Assembly: GCA_020650975.1 (NCBI GenBank)
Contig: JAIPMN010000214.1
Span: 1 to 54,289 of the forward strand
DNA from: Apostichopus californicus
Lineage: Eukaryota; Echinodermata; Holothuroidea; Aspidochirotida; Stichopodidae
DNA length: 54,289 nt
Direction of reading: 5' to 3'
In this document: positions 11,361 to 25,040 of the stretch, one piece after another
Position numbering within the stretch: the stretch's first letter is position 1
How the letters are laid out: each line of letters starts with the position of its first letter
Position numbers and translations under genes: made by a program
The notes under the pieces: model-generated
Seen by the model: the letters and a program-made list of their open reading frames with translations, nothing else
Told to the model about the DNA's origin: nothing
Databases searched by the model: none

Positions 11361-12572
11361 CTGTCTATATAATCTGTATAATAAATAAATGTGCATTGAG
11401 TAACGACATATTTTGTTTCAAAAACTAAAAGGAGGATTCTACGGTGCTGTATTAAATATAAAATTTATTAATGTTAAAACTTGAAAGATGTTTATCTCAA
11501 GCAGTTGTTTGCAACGTTTAGCAAGTTTACCATCTGCTTTAGCAAGTATGTACAAGTTCAGAATGGAAACTCCATTGATTAAACTCAGACACAATTCCTA
11601 GATTTTTGCACCATAATGAACATTGTGTGGCCTGAACAATTTTATAGATCATTCAGTTTTTTTTTGCTTCATATGAAACTTATCAATATAAGGTGCTTTA
11701 GGATTTCAAGTTTAATTAGTATCCAATCCTATCTATTGGTTTGTTTTTCCTGTTGATTAACTTTGCCAATTTTAATTTAACGTGATTTAATTAAATGGTC
11801 GATTAACTTTTTTCGGGGATAGTCTGTTAGATCTTTGATGGCGCTGTGCTCAGCCTTAGTCATTCATCATAAAACGTGTTTGCGGTGCTTGGTATTACGT
11901 ATGCAATATTTTCACCCAAGGCGACGTTGCAGCAAAATTTACCGAAAGATGACTTGTGTTTGAAGGTGACTCATTCTGTTTAGTGAAGGATGAAAATGGC
12001 AATCAGCGATTGATTACACCTCGTGATGTCAAAGTTTTAAGGAAGTTTAATCCTCTTTTTAGTCAAGATATCTTAGCCCTTTCCGGTTGGACTAGCAGTT
12101 GTTATGTTTGAATTAGTTTTGAATTCAGTAATATCTCTCTGATGCTATGAAGTCTTAAGTCCTCTAGAGTAGATTGAATGCTAGAGGGATATTGGATATT
12201 TTTTTTTTTTTTATCCAGGTGAGGATCATTATTTTTGTTATGTTAGATTCATTTCCTTCCATCTGTCAGCTATGATGCTTCACAGCCTGCTTCCCAATTC
12301 ACTCCAATAAGTATTAGCCTTGACTTTGATTGACTTTGCCTTCCTTAACTTGAAATGGCGGAAGAAGCTGTCATATAGCCTCGTCTTCACCACAGATTTA
12401 ACAGGAATTGACGTAAATGTCTTCATCTTGGGAAGAAATAGTAGTGATAACACAATATTAAGAGTTATAATGGCTTCTTCTATTCTATTCTATTCCTTTG
12501 TTTTTTCATTCTGTTGATGATCTTGCATCATACTGACAACATCATCATTGCCATTATAGTGCTATTTTCACC

Positions 12573-12730
12573 ATTTACTTCGCTCCTCGCTTACCTGTCT
12601 CCCCACAACCTTGGCACCTCATTCTACTGTGTCTAGTATGCCCTGGTAATCTTTTAACACTGTGCACCCTCAGCGACCGGCTCCTCCGGTCGTTGCCCTT
12701 CCTTCTCATTCTACCACCCAAAGTGTTTAC
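12573..12730. repeat. Inverted copy of the 6145-6308 dispersed repeat
   Basis: Reads atttacttcgctcctcgc, ttacctgtctccccacaa, tctagtatgccctggtaatc and gaccggctcctccgg, which is the reverse complement of 6308 back to about 6145. It keeps one inverted end only, so it is a truncated or half copy. Similarity is high for a non-coding repeat, suggesting fairly recent spread. Confidence 0.75.
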
Positions 12731-15652
12731 TCATTCCATCTCTCTGATAAGGATGAAAAGAATATTCGTGAACAAGGAAAGAAATTTAGGAATTCAGGAC
12801 ACAAGTAACAAAAAAACAACAAAAAAGTGAAAATAAATAAAAATATCAAAATTTCTAAAAATATAGAATAGGCAAAAGCAAAATATGAATAGCAAACAGT
12901 CATGCTTCCTGACTATTTCTTTTCATTGCGAAGTACCCTTACATATTAGAAGTGCTCAGGGTTGTCCATGCACTCCACCAAAGATTGATAGCGGAAATAT
13001 GCCCAGTATATATACTAGCAAACATGTCCACTGGAAATTCAGCTAGGCCTTTCAACCTTTTACCCTGGTACAAGGTATGTGTGTGTTTGAATGACTGTCT
13101 TGTGTATTAACTTTGTTATTGCATTAATAATAAACCGTAGCCAATATCACCATCAGCGGACCGACGACACACGACGAGAGTTTATATCAAACCCAGTGGA
13201 TGAATATATGACATATATCATGATTAGGCATGCATGAAGGTCTACCAGGGAGTAGGTTTGTATTTAATGACTTGATAGTTTAACAGACATATATGTAACA
13301 GTAGGCTGGTCATGGCCTGCTGTTAATGTGATCATAACAAGCATACACAGCCTAAACAGCTGTTCTTGAAGGACTTTGAGGACTTGGTATATTAGGGTTG
13401 TGACATCCACAGTCTGTTAGCCAGCTGATGGAGATCCTATTCTGTCGGCCTCTAAAGATGGACTACGGTTTTGTAAGAATGCTTTCTCCTCGGTACAACT
13501 GGAAATAAGAGCCCTGGACATAGATCTTGGTCTGCCAGTAATGGGAGATCAGTGTTGTCTGGAATATGCTAGATAGAGTAGAAAATGGTCACCCTTATTT
13601 CACCACGGTTTAGTGATGATTTGTTCAACTAATAATAAGATTGACCAGTTAAAACAGTAAATATTCAAAAGTAATGAATCTATTCTCCATGGTCTATCTT
13701 CCCAATTTATATAGTTTTATTTTCTTAAATTAAATTCAAATGTTTTTGCTCAACTTGTTTTTGAACATTGTGACTCATGATCTTTTGTAATTGCCTGGTC
13801 ATTGAGTTTTTCCACTTTAGATTATCAAGAAGTGCTTGAAATTTTTATTTTGTCAGTATTTGCTTTGTCTTTGACCAGACAAATGCTGTCTAAATTGACT
13901 TAACAATCGGAGACTAAATTTAAATAAATTTTCTTTTATATGTACACTTGATCTATCTCATCTTGTTAAAGTCCTCCATTTGTTATGTATAGACACACTT
14001 CGTCCATATCATGTCAAAGTTCAGCTAGATTTCCCACATATAAATATTAGCTTTCATATACACTGTACATTTGTGATACATACACACAGTCCTATACTAC
14101 AGTAGCTGTATGTAGGAAAAGAAAGCAGAGGTTTTTAATTAATTGCGTCCAACTCTGGCAACAAACCTTTACACTCAGCTTCATGATGTGACTGCTCAGT
14201 GATTATGATTGTAATGAGTGACTGAGTTGTAGTTATTTCAATTTAGACCGACCAGGGTTATATTGGGAGATGGCTAGAGGCAGTTCTGTAGGACGAGGGA
14301 AAGGCGTAGGAGGATGGGGGGGGGGGGATGTGGCTCAGAGGTAGAGACCATCTTAACTATCATCATCATCATCCATCTGGTGCAATATTTAATAATGACT
14401 AAGGTAAATGGAGAAATTTATAAGCCAGTGTAAGATGATTGTAAACTATTTAGTCCAATATTTTGGTATCATCTCCAAAATATACGGCATACGGTAGTTA
14501 GTCCTACTACGAACTTACAAATGCAGCAATGCTTGATACAAGCAACAGAAAAATAGAGAAAACATCACATGATTAGTGTTTTCATTGCATTATTTAGCAG
14601 GTGTTGCCATGGTTTTAACTTACAACTGCATAAATTTTGGAAGCCATATTCAGTCTGAATGCAATCCAAGGATTCAACATTTGTCCGGTTTTTAGGAAAC
14701 TCCTGCATGCATGGTATTAACTAAGTGTAAGTTTGACTTTGTGAATAAAAAATGAACTCCTGGAACTTTACAGTATCAGGTACAAACTAGACAGGACATT
14801 AATCACCGATCCAATCTGGTCTTTGGAAGGTTGAAATACTTTATAGATGTATAATGTTATGCGCTGCCAGAACTACTGTAAAACAAGTCCAGGTACAGAG
14901 AACGACCTGGTTGGCCTGTGAAGTTATGAATGGAATGTTTCACTAGATTTGAAGGGTTGCCATGTCGATCTTCCTGGCAATCTTGAAGAGTCTTGTTAAA
15001 CCGAGCTAATTGATTTCTAGAGTCCGGGATGAGGAGGTGGAAGAGGAGCTGATGACTCATACACTCTCACCTAGCTCTTAAAGGAACAGTTCATTATATA
15101 GACAGACATTGACTCTTGACAAGACAAGTACTTACACTGACAAGATGCTTAAAGCAGCATATGATAAATTTCTTTGACACTAACTTCCTGGTTTTGAAAA
15201 TGTGATTTGTCACCTTGAATAATAGAGTCACATTTCAGAAAGTGAAATGCAGGTTAAAAAATATTTGAATTAAGATTTGACTATGTACTTATAAATAATT
15301 ATGTTTAGATTGTCAATTTGCTTTTGCATGTGACTTTACTTATGTTATGAAACAGTATTTGGGCAATGGAATGTTGAGAATCAAGTCAAAGTTTAAGTCA
15401 TTAAATCAGTCGGTCTTTAACTTTCGTTTGGTGGAGAGAGAAAAAAACCTAGGAGTGTGTCTTTAATAAAGCTTGATCAATTGCCACCATGTCGACTGGT
15501 TTTGGTAAAATTTTTGATCAAAATGGCAGATAATTAAACTTGACATCTTGAAGAATAACCAATATAGTTAATGAACCATCTTCAAAATAAGTTTAAATGT
15601 CTTGAAACTGATGAAAGGGATATTACTATAAGTTAGCTAAATTACTAGATTT

Positions 15653-15705
15653 AATTTACTCTTCACTTACCTGTCTTCACACAACCACTTTACTCTACCA
15701 CATTT
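15653..15705. repeat. Short fragment of the dispersed 'ttacctgtct' repeat
   Basis: The words tttactcttcacttacctgt and cacaaccactttactctac match the end of the 12573-12730 copy. Only about 50 bp can be aligned by eye. Confidence 0.5.
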
Positions 15706-16374
15706 AAGAGCATAGATTGATAAAGCCTTAGTGTATTAAAGCATTGGCCCTATGTAATCTGGAAACTCATTCAGATTGTCTACCATCACCCATCGCATCA
15801 GTATAAGAGCTCGCATATTATCCTCAACTGATGTGTCCCTTTAACTAATAAGTCAAGGAGATCTCTGGCTTCAAAATTATTGTTTTAAGTGCTTTTAGTT
15901 ATCAGAGGTAAAGGATTTTGTTTATATATTTGAATTATGTGTGGGCTTGTGCTTTAGCTCTATGTTTATGCTTCTGGTTGAGTTAGCCACAGAGGACTAT
16001 TTATATCACATCTTCATCATTTCCCAGCTGCCATTAATTCTACAGCAAGGTAGGATGTATATAGCTATAAAGAAGTTAACACTGAATCATCATAGTATAT
16101 GTTTGTTACTGGTAACTTAAATTGAAATGTAAATAAACTTATATAAACTGAAGTTTGAGGCTTAGTCACTCTGCACACCAAGGATAAAAGTGATAATTTC
16201 TGAAGCTCTTTGGAATACAAATGGCCAGACATGTTGTGTATCCCTGCTTTCACCGATTGGCTGCTGCTTTTCTCATATACGTGAATATTCATGATGCTGT
16301 AAGCACTGCAGTAGTAGTATAAGACAACTTTTCCAAAATTGGCGTAATAAAAGCAAGGTTTTCATACAAAAGTA

Positions 16375-16725
16375 GCCACGCTCCGTGAACAACGTTCACG
16401 AGGCAACCAAAAAAAACGTTTGAAAAACACGAAAAAGGAACGTCTACTTGACAAAAAGCAGTTCAAACGTGAAGGACGATGAACAGATGGAATAGAAATG
16501 CAAAAACAACGATAATAATACACGAAGTGATTGAAAATCTTAAGCTTTATTAAGAGCAATGAAAGAGCGATACTTGCGCAAAAGGCTGGCAATTACGGAA
16601 GGGAGATGGCCATACATACATACAAACAATTGCCAGATGCTAGAGCGAGGTTAATACGGTAATGCATAGGTTATATGAGGTGAGTACGTAGCTCGTTAAT
16701 TCACAAACCGGGTAAGGTTTGGGGA
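16375..16725. mobile_element. Candidate retroposon-type insertion flanked by 16-bp direct repeats
   Basis: The 16-mer ttttcatacaaaagta occurs exactly at 16359-16374 and 16726-16741 and brackets 351 bp. A perfect 16-bp flanking repeat is the length expected for a target-primed (LINE/SINE-type) insertion. I see no clear Pol III A/B boxes and no terminal poly-A, and no protein is encoded. A local duplication with intervening sequence is the alternative. Confidence 0.45.
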
Positions 16726-17160
16726 TTTTCATACAAAAGTATGATTGAAATTGAGCTTAGTAACTTCTTTCTGTGTTCATGAGAATTGTAGTTGAACTGT
16801 ATCTGTGTGGTGTACTGGTCATAAAAAAAACTCCTTGAGGTAATAAAGCTGGATATGAAAATTTAATTTCATGTTTATGCTTTCAAATTATACATGTGTA
16901 AAATTTATCAACAGTTTTAATTCTGCAGTATTTTCTAAATTTTGCTTTTTGGCCAAAGATAAATAGATTGCCATTAGTTAGTAACTGGATGATGTTGGAC
17001 TCCAAGAGTCATAACAGAACATCCAACACATCCTTGCTCTCGTTATTGCTATAAAGTTCATTGTTCCACCAACACAAATTAATGCACTGGCTGAATATGA
17101 ATGGTGGTCTGTACACGAAGCATTAGCAATAAAGTCTACATCCAACTGTTTGTGTGTTAA

Positions 17161-17832
17161 AGGGGATCCTTGCTTTGATAACAGTTTACAAATGAGCTAG
17201 AAACTTTTATCACAAAATATTGTCATAAGATGGCTGCCAAACGATTCTCAATTAATGACTCCTTCGTTATCCTTGTAGTGACTTTTCATTGAAAATGTCT
17301 GAGGCAGGTAAGGTAGCAAATAATTAATAAGACTTACATTAAGAGTCAAAGTAGAGCTGCAGGTTGCTTTAATTATGCAGAATATTAAGAAAGATACAAG
17401 AAGACAACTAAGCATTCCTCACCACGGTGCTGAAGTGAGCACACTGGTCAACTCTAGCACATGGCAAACCAAGCAGTGCTAGATCTTGTTAATTAATGAA
17501 TTGGTCATTTATTGATCAATTATAAAACCATAGTGTACAACCACAATGGACCACTCAGGCTCATCAGTGCAGTGAAATGGTCAAGTGGATATGAAAACTT
17601 GGTGCGGTTAGAAGCAGACGGACTGAAGTAAGGTTGGTTTTAGATCCACGAGATATTAATCCACCGTTTTCAAATCTAGAATGGTCGTAGCAAAACGATC
17701 CAAAATGAGCTTAAACTGTTAACTGGATCGCGTCCGACGTGAAAGTGTGGCTGCCTACCATCAAATTTGACAAGAAGTTAAATTGATGTAATACCAGGAA
17801 ATCATTATTGATATAAACTGAAGGTAACCCCT
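17161..17832. mobile_element. Candidate TTAA-flanked element
   Basis: TTAA at 17157-17160 is followed by AGGGGATCCTTGC. TTAA at 17833-17836 is preceded by a sequence whose reverse complement is AGGGGTTACCTTC. The ends match as AGGGG plus a shared CCTT one base out of register, which is weak. I list it because both edges carry TTAA in the right place, as in the better element at 4887-5247. Confidence 0.35.
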
Positions 17833-18950
17833 TTAAACATACTGTGTACATTGAAGGGAGGGAGTCTAATTATCATGAATGTTGTGATATAATGATTCTC
17901 ATGTTTACCAAGCTGCATTAATCAATCACCACACATTACTATACTACTGGGTTACAGCAGCACATAAGAGTCCTAGTAGTACATGCTGGTATAATGGAAT
18001 AAATAACATACATTTTCTTATATGAAAGAAAACAAACGACATGCAGAGGCTGCTAGGTGGAGACAGGTGCACTAATCCATATTTTTAAGAATAATTCTCT
18101 TGAAATATGACAGCTATATTGATATAAATAGTTGTACAGGTGATAAAAGAGCTATTTTTGCGTATCGTTAGAAATACCATGCACTGGTACAGTAAGTCTG
18201 AATGATATAAATATTGATCACTGCTGAGACTTGCCAAATTTGATTAAACTTGGAAATTTCCCATCTCTTCTACCTGGGGGTGGGGTGGGGGCAAACGTTT
18301 GGTCAGACAATCTTCTGAAATGGCTTACATTTAATAACACACACTACAAAATGAAGCTTGTACTAGACAATGTCTATTTAAAATGATATTAAGAGAGCAC
18401 CATGTTGCATCTACAGTAAACCTTCTTCATCAAAAAATAAAAAATTCTCAAAGAAGGTGGCACCCTCTATCCCCTTATACTCCTCCCCATGCAGGACGTA
18501 CATCTGCCTACAGGTGCTTCCCAAAAATGCAAACTCTGGGTATAGACCTGCCTCTTTCATCTCTTAATTGTTTGGTAAACAAACAAAGAAATCAGATCTC
18601 CCACTCCTATCCCAAACAAGAAATGAGGGGAGTTTGTTGGGTTAGTTTATTGTCTTATCATATTGTACGAACAACTTTAAATACTTATTCGAAAGCAGCT
18701 TCACAAACTCTTAACTCAAGATACTAGATAAGAGGCACTTCAGACCATTGGTGTTGTTACTGTTAATGTAAATATACACATCTCAATTTATCTGTGACCC
18801 TTTTGATTGTCATTATCTTACTATTTGGCAAAAGTCTCTTTACTTTTCAGGCAAAGAATGAACAGTGCACTAGCTGTGAAAAGTGCATCCCCCTACCTCC
18901 ATCCCCCCCAATCCCCTGCTCACCCACCTCTTTCCTCAATATCTGATTAG

Positions 18951-19291
18951 TGCTCTGATTGTTAGCTTACTAACTCCTTTTATTTAGCTATCTAGTTGTA
19001 TCTTTTTGTGCCCTGATTGTTAGCTTACTAACTCCATTTAATTAGCTATCTAGTTATATCTTTTGTGCTCTGATTGTTAGCTTACTAACTCCATATAATT
19101 AGCTATCTAGTTGTATCTTTTGTGCACTGATTGTTAGCTTACTAACTCAATTTAATTAGCTATTTAGTTGTATCTTTTGTGCTCTGATTGTTAGCTTACT
19201 AACTCTATTTATTAGCTATCTAGTTGTATCTTTTGTGCTGATTGTTCGCTTACTAACTCCTTTTATTATTTAGCTATCTAGTTGTATCTTT
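18951..19291. repeat. 57-58-bp minisatellite, six units
   Basis: Each unit reads tgctctgattgttagc, ttactaactcc, attagctatctagttg, tatctttt. Six copies lie head to tail with only a few differences, so the array is young or kept homogeneous. It has no coding potential. Confidence 0.92.
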
Positions 19292-22184
19292 GTTTCCAGT
19301 TGTTCATCTTATTTTACGATTTTTTTCCCCAGTCATATCAATTAAATTGCTCTTATGATAATTCAGACTCTGCATATCAATTTTAAGGAATCCATCCATC
19401 CTCCTCCATAAAAATCACAAAAGAAACAAATATTCATTTTGTACCAGTATCCTGTCCGTAACAATTAGGAAATGTAAACCTGATGGTATTCAGGTAAAGG
19501 CAATTTACTCAGGAAAGATAGCACCTGGGAATGTATCCCTGGGGATGATGGCTAGGTTAAATGACAAATTGAACTGAAATGCTGCAACCCAAGGGATACA
19601 TGATATTTATGTCTATTAGGAGTCAAGGTAAAACTCTTCTGTTTTTTTAAATATTGAAATATAGTGAGAAATGATTTGTAGGGAGATAATGCAATGTCAC
19701 AGGTTTGTATATCAATGAAATTCAAATTTTGGGCATAGATTAAAAAATGGTGATATTCTGATTACTGTACCTAGTCTGGTTATCCAATAGAGCCAAGGTT
19801 ACTTGGATTTCTGAATCAAATTTTTAATGTAACCATAAAATTTGATTTTAATTGAAGTTATTAAAACTTTGAGACTTCAACCTTGAAATCTGGACAACAG
19901 AGTCCAAGGATGGAAACAAAGAGAGATGAATCACCCCCTCCCCCTACCCCTCCCCCTATCCTTCCCTCACCAAATCAAAGGTGTATACCTTGGGTCAAAG
20001 GTGACCACTTGATTTACATGTATTAAGTGTGCATATCAAGGTATGCTGTACAGTATGTGTAATGCAATTTAAATTTGTAACAAAGTTCTGCTGCTGTTGA
20101 GGCAGAATCAAGTCCTGATTGAGTAACTATTAATGGGCATCATGTGAACTGGTGAGCCAGGAATATGATATTCCCAGTCACTGGATGAATTCTAATTCTG
20201 TCACAAGTTTAATGTTGATGATGTTTGTAGTGTCTAATCCGTTGTTTTGATACCCTAGTTAGCTTCTATCTTTTCCAATGTTCAAGTTCAAATTAAATGT
20301 CAGACGAAGATGATTAACTGCAGGGTTTCTTCTGGTATTTACTTAGTGAGATAGCCGCATCTCTGTTTATGCGACTGCCTCGCAAAAAAATATTACCCAC
20401 ATCGCCACCTCACTGTTTCAGAGAAGGAATAACAAATGCAATGATTGTAATCCAACTTTTAACCCATGCCATCATCTGACATTGAAAAAAATATAGCAAC
20501 AAGTAAAACTTCTTCTGCCTATTTAACATCGCATATTTTTCTTATTTACTGCCGGATGACATTAGGATGTTTGTAAAAAAATTCCGGGCCACCATGCCCC
20601 AAGACCCCCGCCCATCCCCCCCCCCAGTTATGCTCATGCCCTCCAATGTCACAAACCAGTTGCCGCCTCTCACACGAGAAATACCAAGGGAAACCCTGAC
20701 GTGGTTTAGAAATCAAGATAGATCTGCAGCATATCTTGGCGAACTGCTGAGAGGATGGTACTGTATATAATTCATAGCTACATCTTGTTTCTACTTAAAA
20801 ATGTTTAACCAGTCTTCAAGTCACTGTATGGTAGTGTACCTTTCATGTGCTAATTATCATACCTGGTGTAAATTACTCCTGTACACATACACCCGACCAC
20901 AAAGATAAATCTTTTATGGAGGTGATGAATTAAGAATCTGCGTTCTCCATGGGGGATTGAGATGGATAAAATAACCGATTGAAGAAAAACCTTATCCATG
21001 CAAGGAGCATTTTACTTCTGTAACTGCTGCAGACATATTGATTACCCCTAGGTCGATATGACGGAATCTTGATCTGAAATTAATTTCTAGACTCCAGATA
21101 AATATTTCAACATCCTTCAGAGATTAACCTCCTTCATGAATAGCTATCTAGATCACCAAAAATTGTAAAAAATATAGTAAATATTGCAATCATGTCTCTG
21201 CCTCGCAATAGCTGCTATAAAAGACTAGCTCTTAACCAATTAAATGTTTTGTCGGCGTTCCTGGATAGGGGGATTGCATAATATTTCATTTTGAAATTTT
21301 TGCAGTTATTATTTATGTGAGTAGATCTCAGCTACATATTATGTATGGTCAGATATTTCTGAAGACCTGATGAATGTATGGAATACTCATAATAAAGATT
21401 ATGGCTATGCTTCTGCTTGTATTAACATTTCTCAAAACTTTCACAATTCTCCATGACAGTTAGGAACTGCCAGATACATGCATTATGTGTAAAATTCCTT
21501 CTTCTCAAGTACAGATATACTGTATATGCCATGGAAGTAATTATTTTTAATTTATTTACCCGTACCAGTAATAATAATACATACGGTGGTTGTTCTACTT
21601 ATTAAAAGTGTTCAAAACTGGACCGTGGCTAGCCATGTTGTCACCAGCAGAGGGAAGTTCTATGACTCATACCCCTGGGTCTATGTGTTCTATTTTGATA
21701 CCCATTTTTAATTGGGTTTAAAGAACAGTTATTGTAGGTGCAGAGTGCAATGTAATTAGTCCTCTACACTGTATGATATTAATCCCTGTATCATCATCGT
21801 AGTGGAGGATGGATATATTCATAAACTAAGATCTTAAATAGAGCATGAAAAATGAGTTATGAAATATTAATATGGGTGGAGGTTACACATTTATTGATTG
21901 ATACCACCAGCTGTGAATTATTAAGAAATGGTCAAACCTCGGTCAACATTTACTGTGTGAATGTTTCAGTAGTTAACATAACTGATGGGTGGTTTGACTG
22001 TATTGTAAATGTATCACAATGCACTGTTATATTGTGAAAAATGGAAATGTTTGAAATAAGGCAATAAACTGTGTTAAAAATGTAATTCTAACTACTGACA
22101 TCGGAGGAAAGAACTAGACATGTCTGATATGCCAGCTTCTTGTGAAGATGTCTATAAGATATTCATGTCGAGTAGGACTTATCT

Positions 22185-22302
22185 AGTGGGAATGGGTTTG
22201 AGTTTGGAAGGACATCACCCTCTCTTCCTTAATCCACTGCTTTAGTGGGAGTAGGTTGGAGTATGGAAGGACATCACCATGTCTCCCTTAACCCACTACT
22301 TG
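22185..22302. repeat. 59-bp direct duplication
   Basis: Two adjacent units begin agtggga, contain tatggaaggacatcacc (tttggaaggacatcacc in the first) and end at a cccactac/tccactgc word. They differ at roughly ten positions. Confidence 0.8.
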
Positions 22303-22553
22303 ATCGTTAAACCATCATTCAATACAATGTATCAGTGGTCGCGTACATTCCTCACTACGAACTTTGCCTTCACGATATAGCGCCTGTCATGTACAAGCAA
22401 AGCTGGGAGATATTATATACCCAAGTTCACTGCACATCTATAATCCTTTGGTATTACACAGCTGTATATTTTTACTTCGGATTTAATTAAGAGAGGAACA
22501 GATGATGAAAGTTGAAAGATTGGCATGGATGCATCTCACCATAAAGTAGTATG

Positions 22554-22990
22554 TATAAGTACCTCATGTGATTCTATGGTTGCCATATATACACATGCAC
22601 AGCCTATAGTATTAATAACGTTGTGCACAGTGTACTGTACTACACTGTACAAACATATAAATGAATATATGTGAGAATAAATGATGAGAATATTCCTAAT
22701 TTGTGTATTTTAACAATATGTGTATAATTTGATAAATGTGTAGATTGTGGAATATATTACATTATGGCAATCTGTACTTATAACAACCTCATGTGATTCT
22801 ATTGTTGCCATGTATATACACATATGCATAATAACGTTGTGCACAGTGTACTGTACTGTACAAACAAATATACATGAATATATGCATGAGAATAAATGCA
22901 GACAGTATAAATAATTTGTGTATTTTAACATTATAATATTATGTATAATTTGATAAATTTGTGGAATTTATTACATGATGGCAATCTGTA
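22554..22990. repeat. About 215-220-bp tandem duplication
   Basis: Two consecutive units share acctcatgtgattctat, ataacgttgtgcacagtgta, gagaataaatg, tttgtgtattttaaca, tataatttgataaat and atggcaatctgta in the same order. They differ by small insertions and deletions. The sequence is AT-rich and non-coding. Confidence 0.85.
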
Positions 22991-24852
22991 GGTCGATGCA
23001 ATTAGGCAAATCATTGTAATGTTAGGTAATACACAAAAAGAAAAATCCATATATATTATTACTAGATTAGATTATATCCTTGATTCAAGGATGCCTAACA
23101 GTCACATTTATCATTAATACCAAATGTAGTCATTTTGGTGATCCACGTTTCCTGTGTTCTCAGTCTTAGAAGTGACTTTTCTCAATTTTTCTTAAATGGT
23201 GTACAAGATGAAATGTGTACACTTTTTTGGTAATTAATTCAATATATGAGTCATATTAAGTGTTATCTTGATATGCAATGTTTTGTCTTTAAATTTACGA
23301 TAAAGCTTGAAGGTTGATACAGGAAAAATGTATCCAAACAAGAATCTTTCCTTAATATGTATCATTTTATTATTACATTCAGTAGAGCTGATAATCATAT
23401 TGATATGCAAAGCAGTTATGCAAATCCAAGATAATAGTGATGCTTTGCATTGTTTCTAGACAGTTTTATACTTAACATGCACTTCAAAAATGATATTTAC
23501 TCTCAAATTAAATATTAACCAGAGAGAAATCATGCAAACTATAAGCATCAGCAATATATTACTGTATATAATGAAACTTTTATATTGACATTTCATGTAA
23601 GATATTACCTGTAGGAACTAGGTATATAGGGCTTACAGGTAATGTATCACAGCTAGGCCCCTGATTTGAAGCATGCATTCGGAGTGAACATACTTAAGCC
23701 AATCAGTCCTGTTGTATTCTTCGCACAATTACTTCCAAACAATGTTTTTTAGCCATGAGATACTTATAACAAATGTGGCATTAATAATCCTTAAACTGCA
23801 CAATGTTATGCAATACCCTAGTTCAGAGAAGAGGCTGAATGCTGAAGTAACATTGGTCTGTAGGAAGAGTTGCAGCAATGCATAAAAAGATTGTTCTGTT
23901 TTCATGTACTAATGCAAACTCATTCTTAGTTGATCTAATTTCACATTAAGGTGGTTCCAGTGTAACTCTGATCAATGTACTTATACATTGCATCACTTGT
24001 CTATGAATATTCATTATTTTCATCCCTGTTTCCCAATATGAGATATTAGATCATCCAATAATTCAAACAGTTGATTGATGCCTTTAGCAACAGTTGTAGA
24101 CGTACAGTATCCTGACCAATGAAATTAAATGCATGCATGTGGTAATAAAATAGCAATCCTCATAACAAAAAAAAGTAGAAAGAATGAAGAAATTGCAGTT
24201 TCTATTTTTAGTAAACAAGATTTGTATTAATGTTTCAACGATTCTTCCATTTAATCTATCTAACCCATTTTCACTCCCACGTTCATCCAACAATTTTTAG
24301 TCCATATCTAGTTCTTGGCATTCTGTTCAATTTGCTGTCCCTGAATTGAAGGGAAATTACAGCTTGTCACTGCTCGTCAGAATCAAACTTGGGAAGTTTT
24401 AAAGGAATACAATATAAATCAAGCATGAAGATGAAAGATATTTTTTGTTTAATGGGTTAAGTAAATTATATGGACGTCTTGGAATTTTGAGATTTGAAGT
24501 TCATTTATATCAACATATATCCTGATAAACAAGTGAAAATTGTTCTCAATCTGATTCTGAAATTATTGTAGAAAGAAATCATGCAGATGTGACAGGTATA
24601 ATATTCACAAACATCCACATTGTAAACAATTTCATTTCATGCAGTAAAATATCAATCACAAATGAAGAAAAAGTTAAAGATATAAATCTTTTATGCAGGT
24701 CTATAATTTTGACCTTGTTCAGATGTCTTCTTCAGGCTGTATGGTACTATATTTATTATAGTACATCTTTAGGAGTGACGTCGAGGCTAAGTGCAAACAA
24801 AATTGGCACTTTTACAGTAGTTTTTCATTCATTAAGAAAAAAAAACAACAAA

Positions 24853-25040
24853 TTAAATCAAATGTAAGGAATTTGTTCATATTCACTATATCTCTTTAAA
24901 TTATGACTCCCATCCAATCATGTGCTGCATATCCTTCGTGCAAAATTTAAATCAAATGTAAGGAATTTGTTCACATTCACTATATCTCTTTAAATTATGA
25001 CTCCCATCCAATAATGTGCTGCATATCCTTCGTGCACGGG
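24853..25040. repeat. 95-bp tandem duplication, almost identical copies
   Basis: The word atcaaatgtaaggaatttg starts at 24856 and again at 24951. The two 95-bp units then agree through tatatctctttaaattatg, actcccatccaat and gctgcatatccttcgtgca with only two or three differences. This is a recent duplication or possibly an assembly artefact. Confidence 0.92.

Noticed and set aside
11170..11428. Two overlapping Pro/Leu-rich frames on +
   Set aside because: They come from the C/T-only tract at 11252-11360; low complexity, no splice context.
18383..18727. 114-codon open frame on +
   Set aside because: No recognisable motif, no clear coding composition, and it lies within a long intron. It is within the length expected by chance over 54 kb and six frames.
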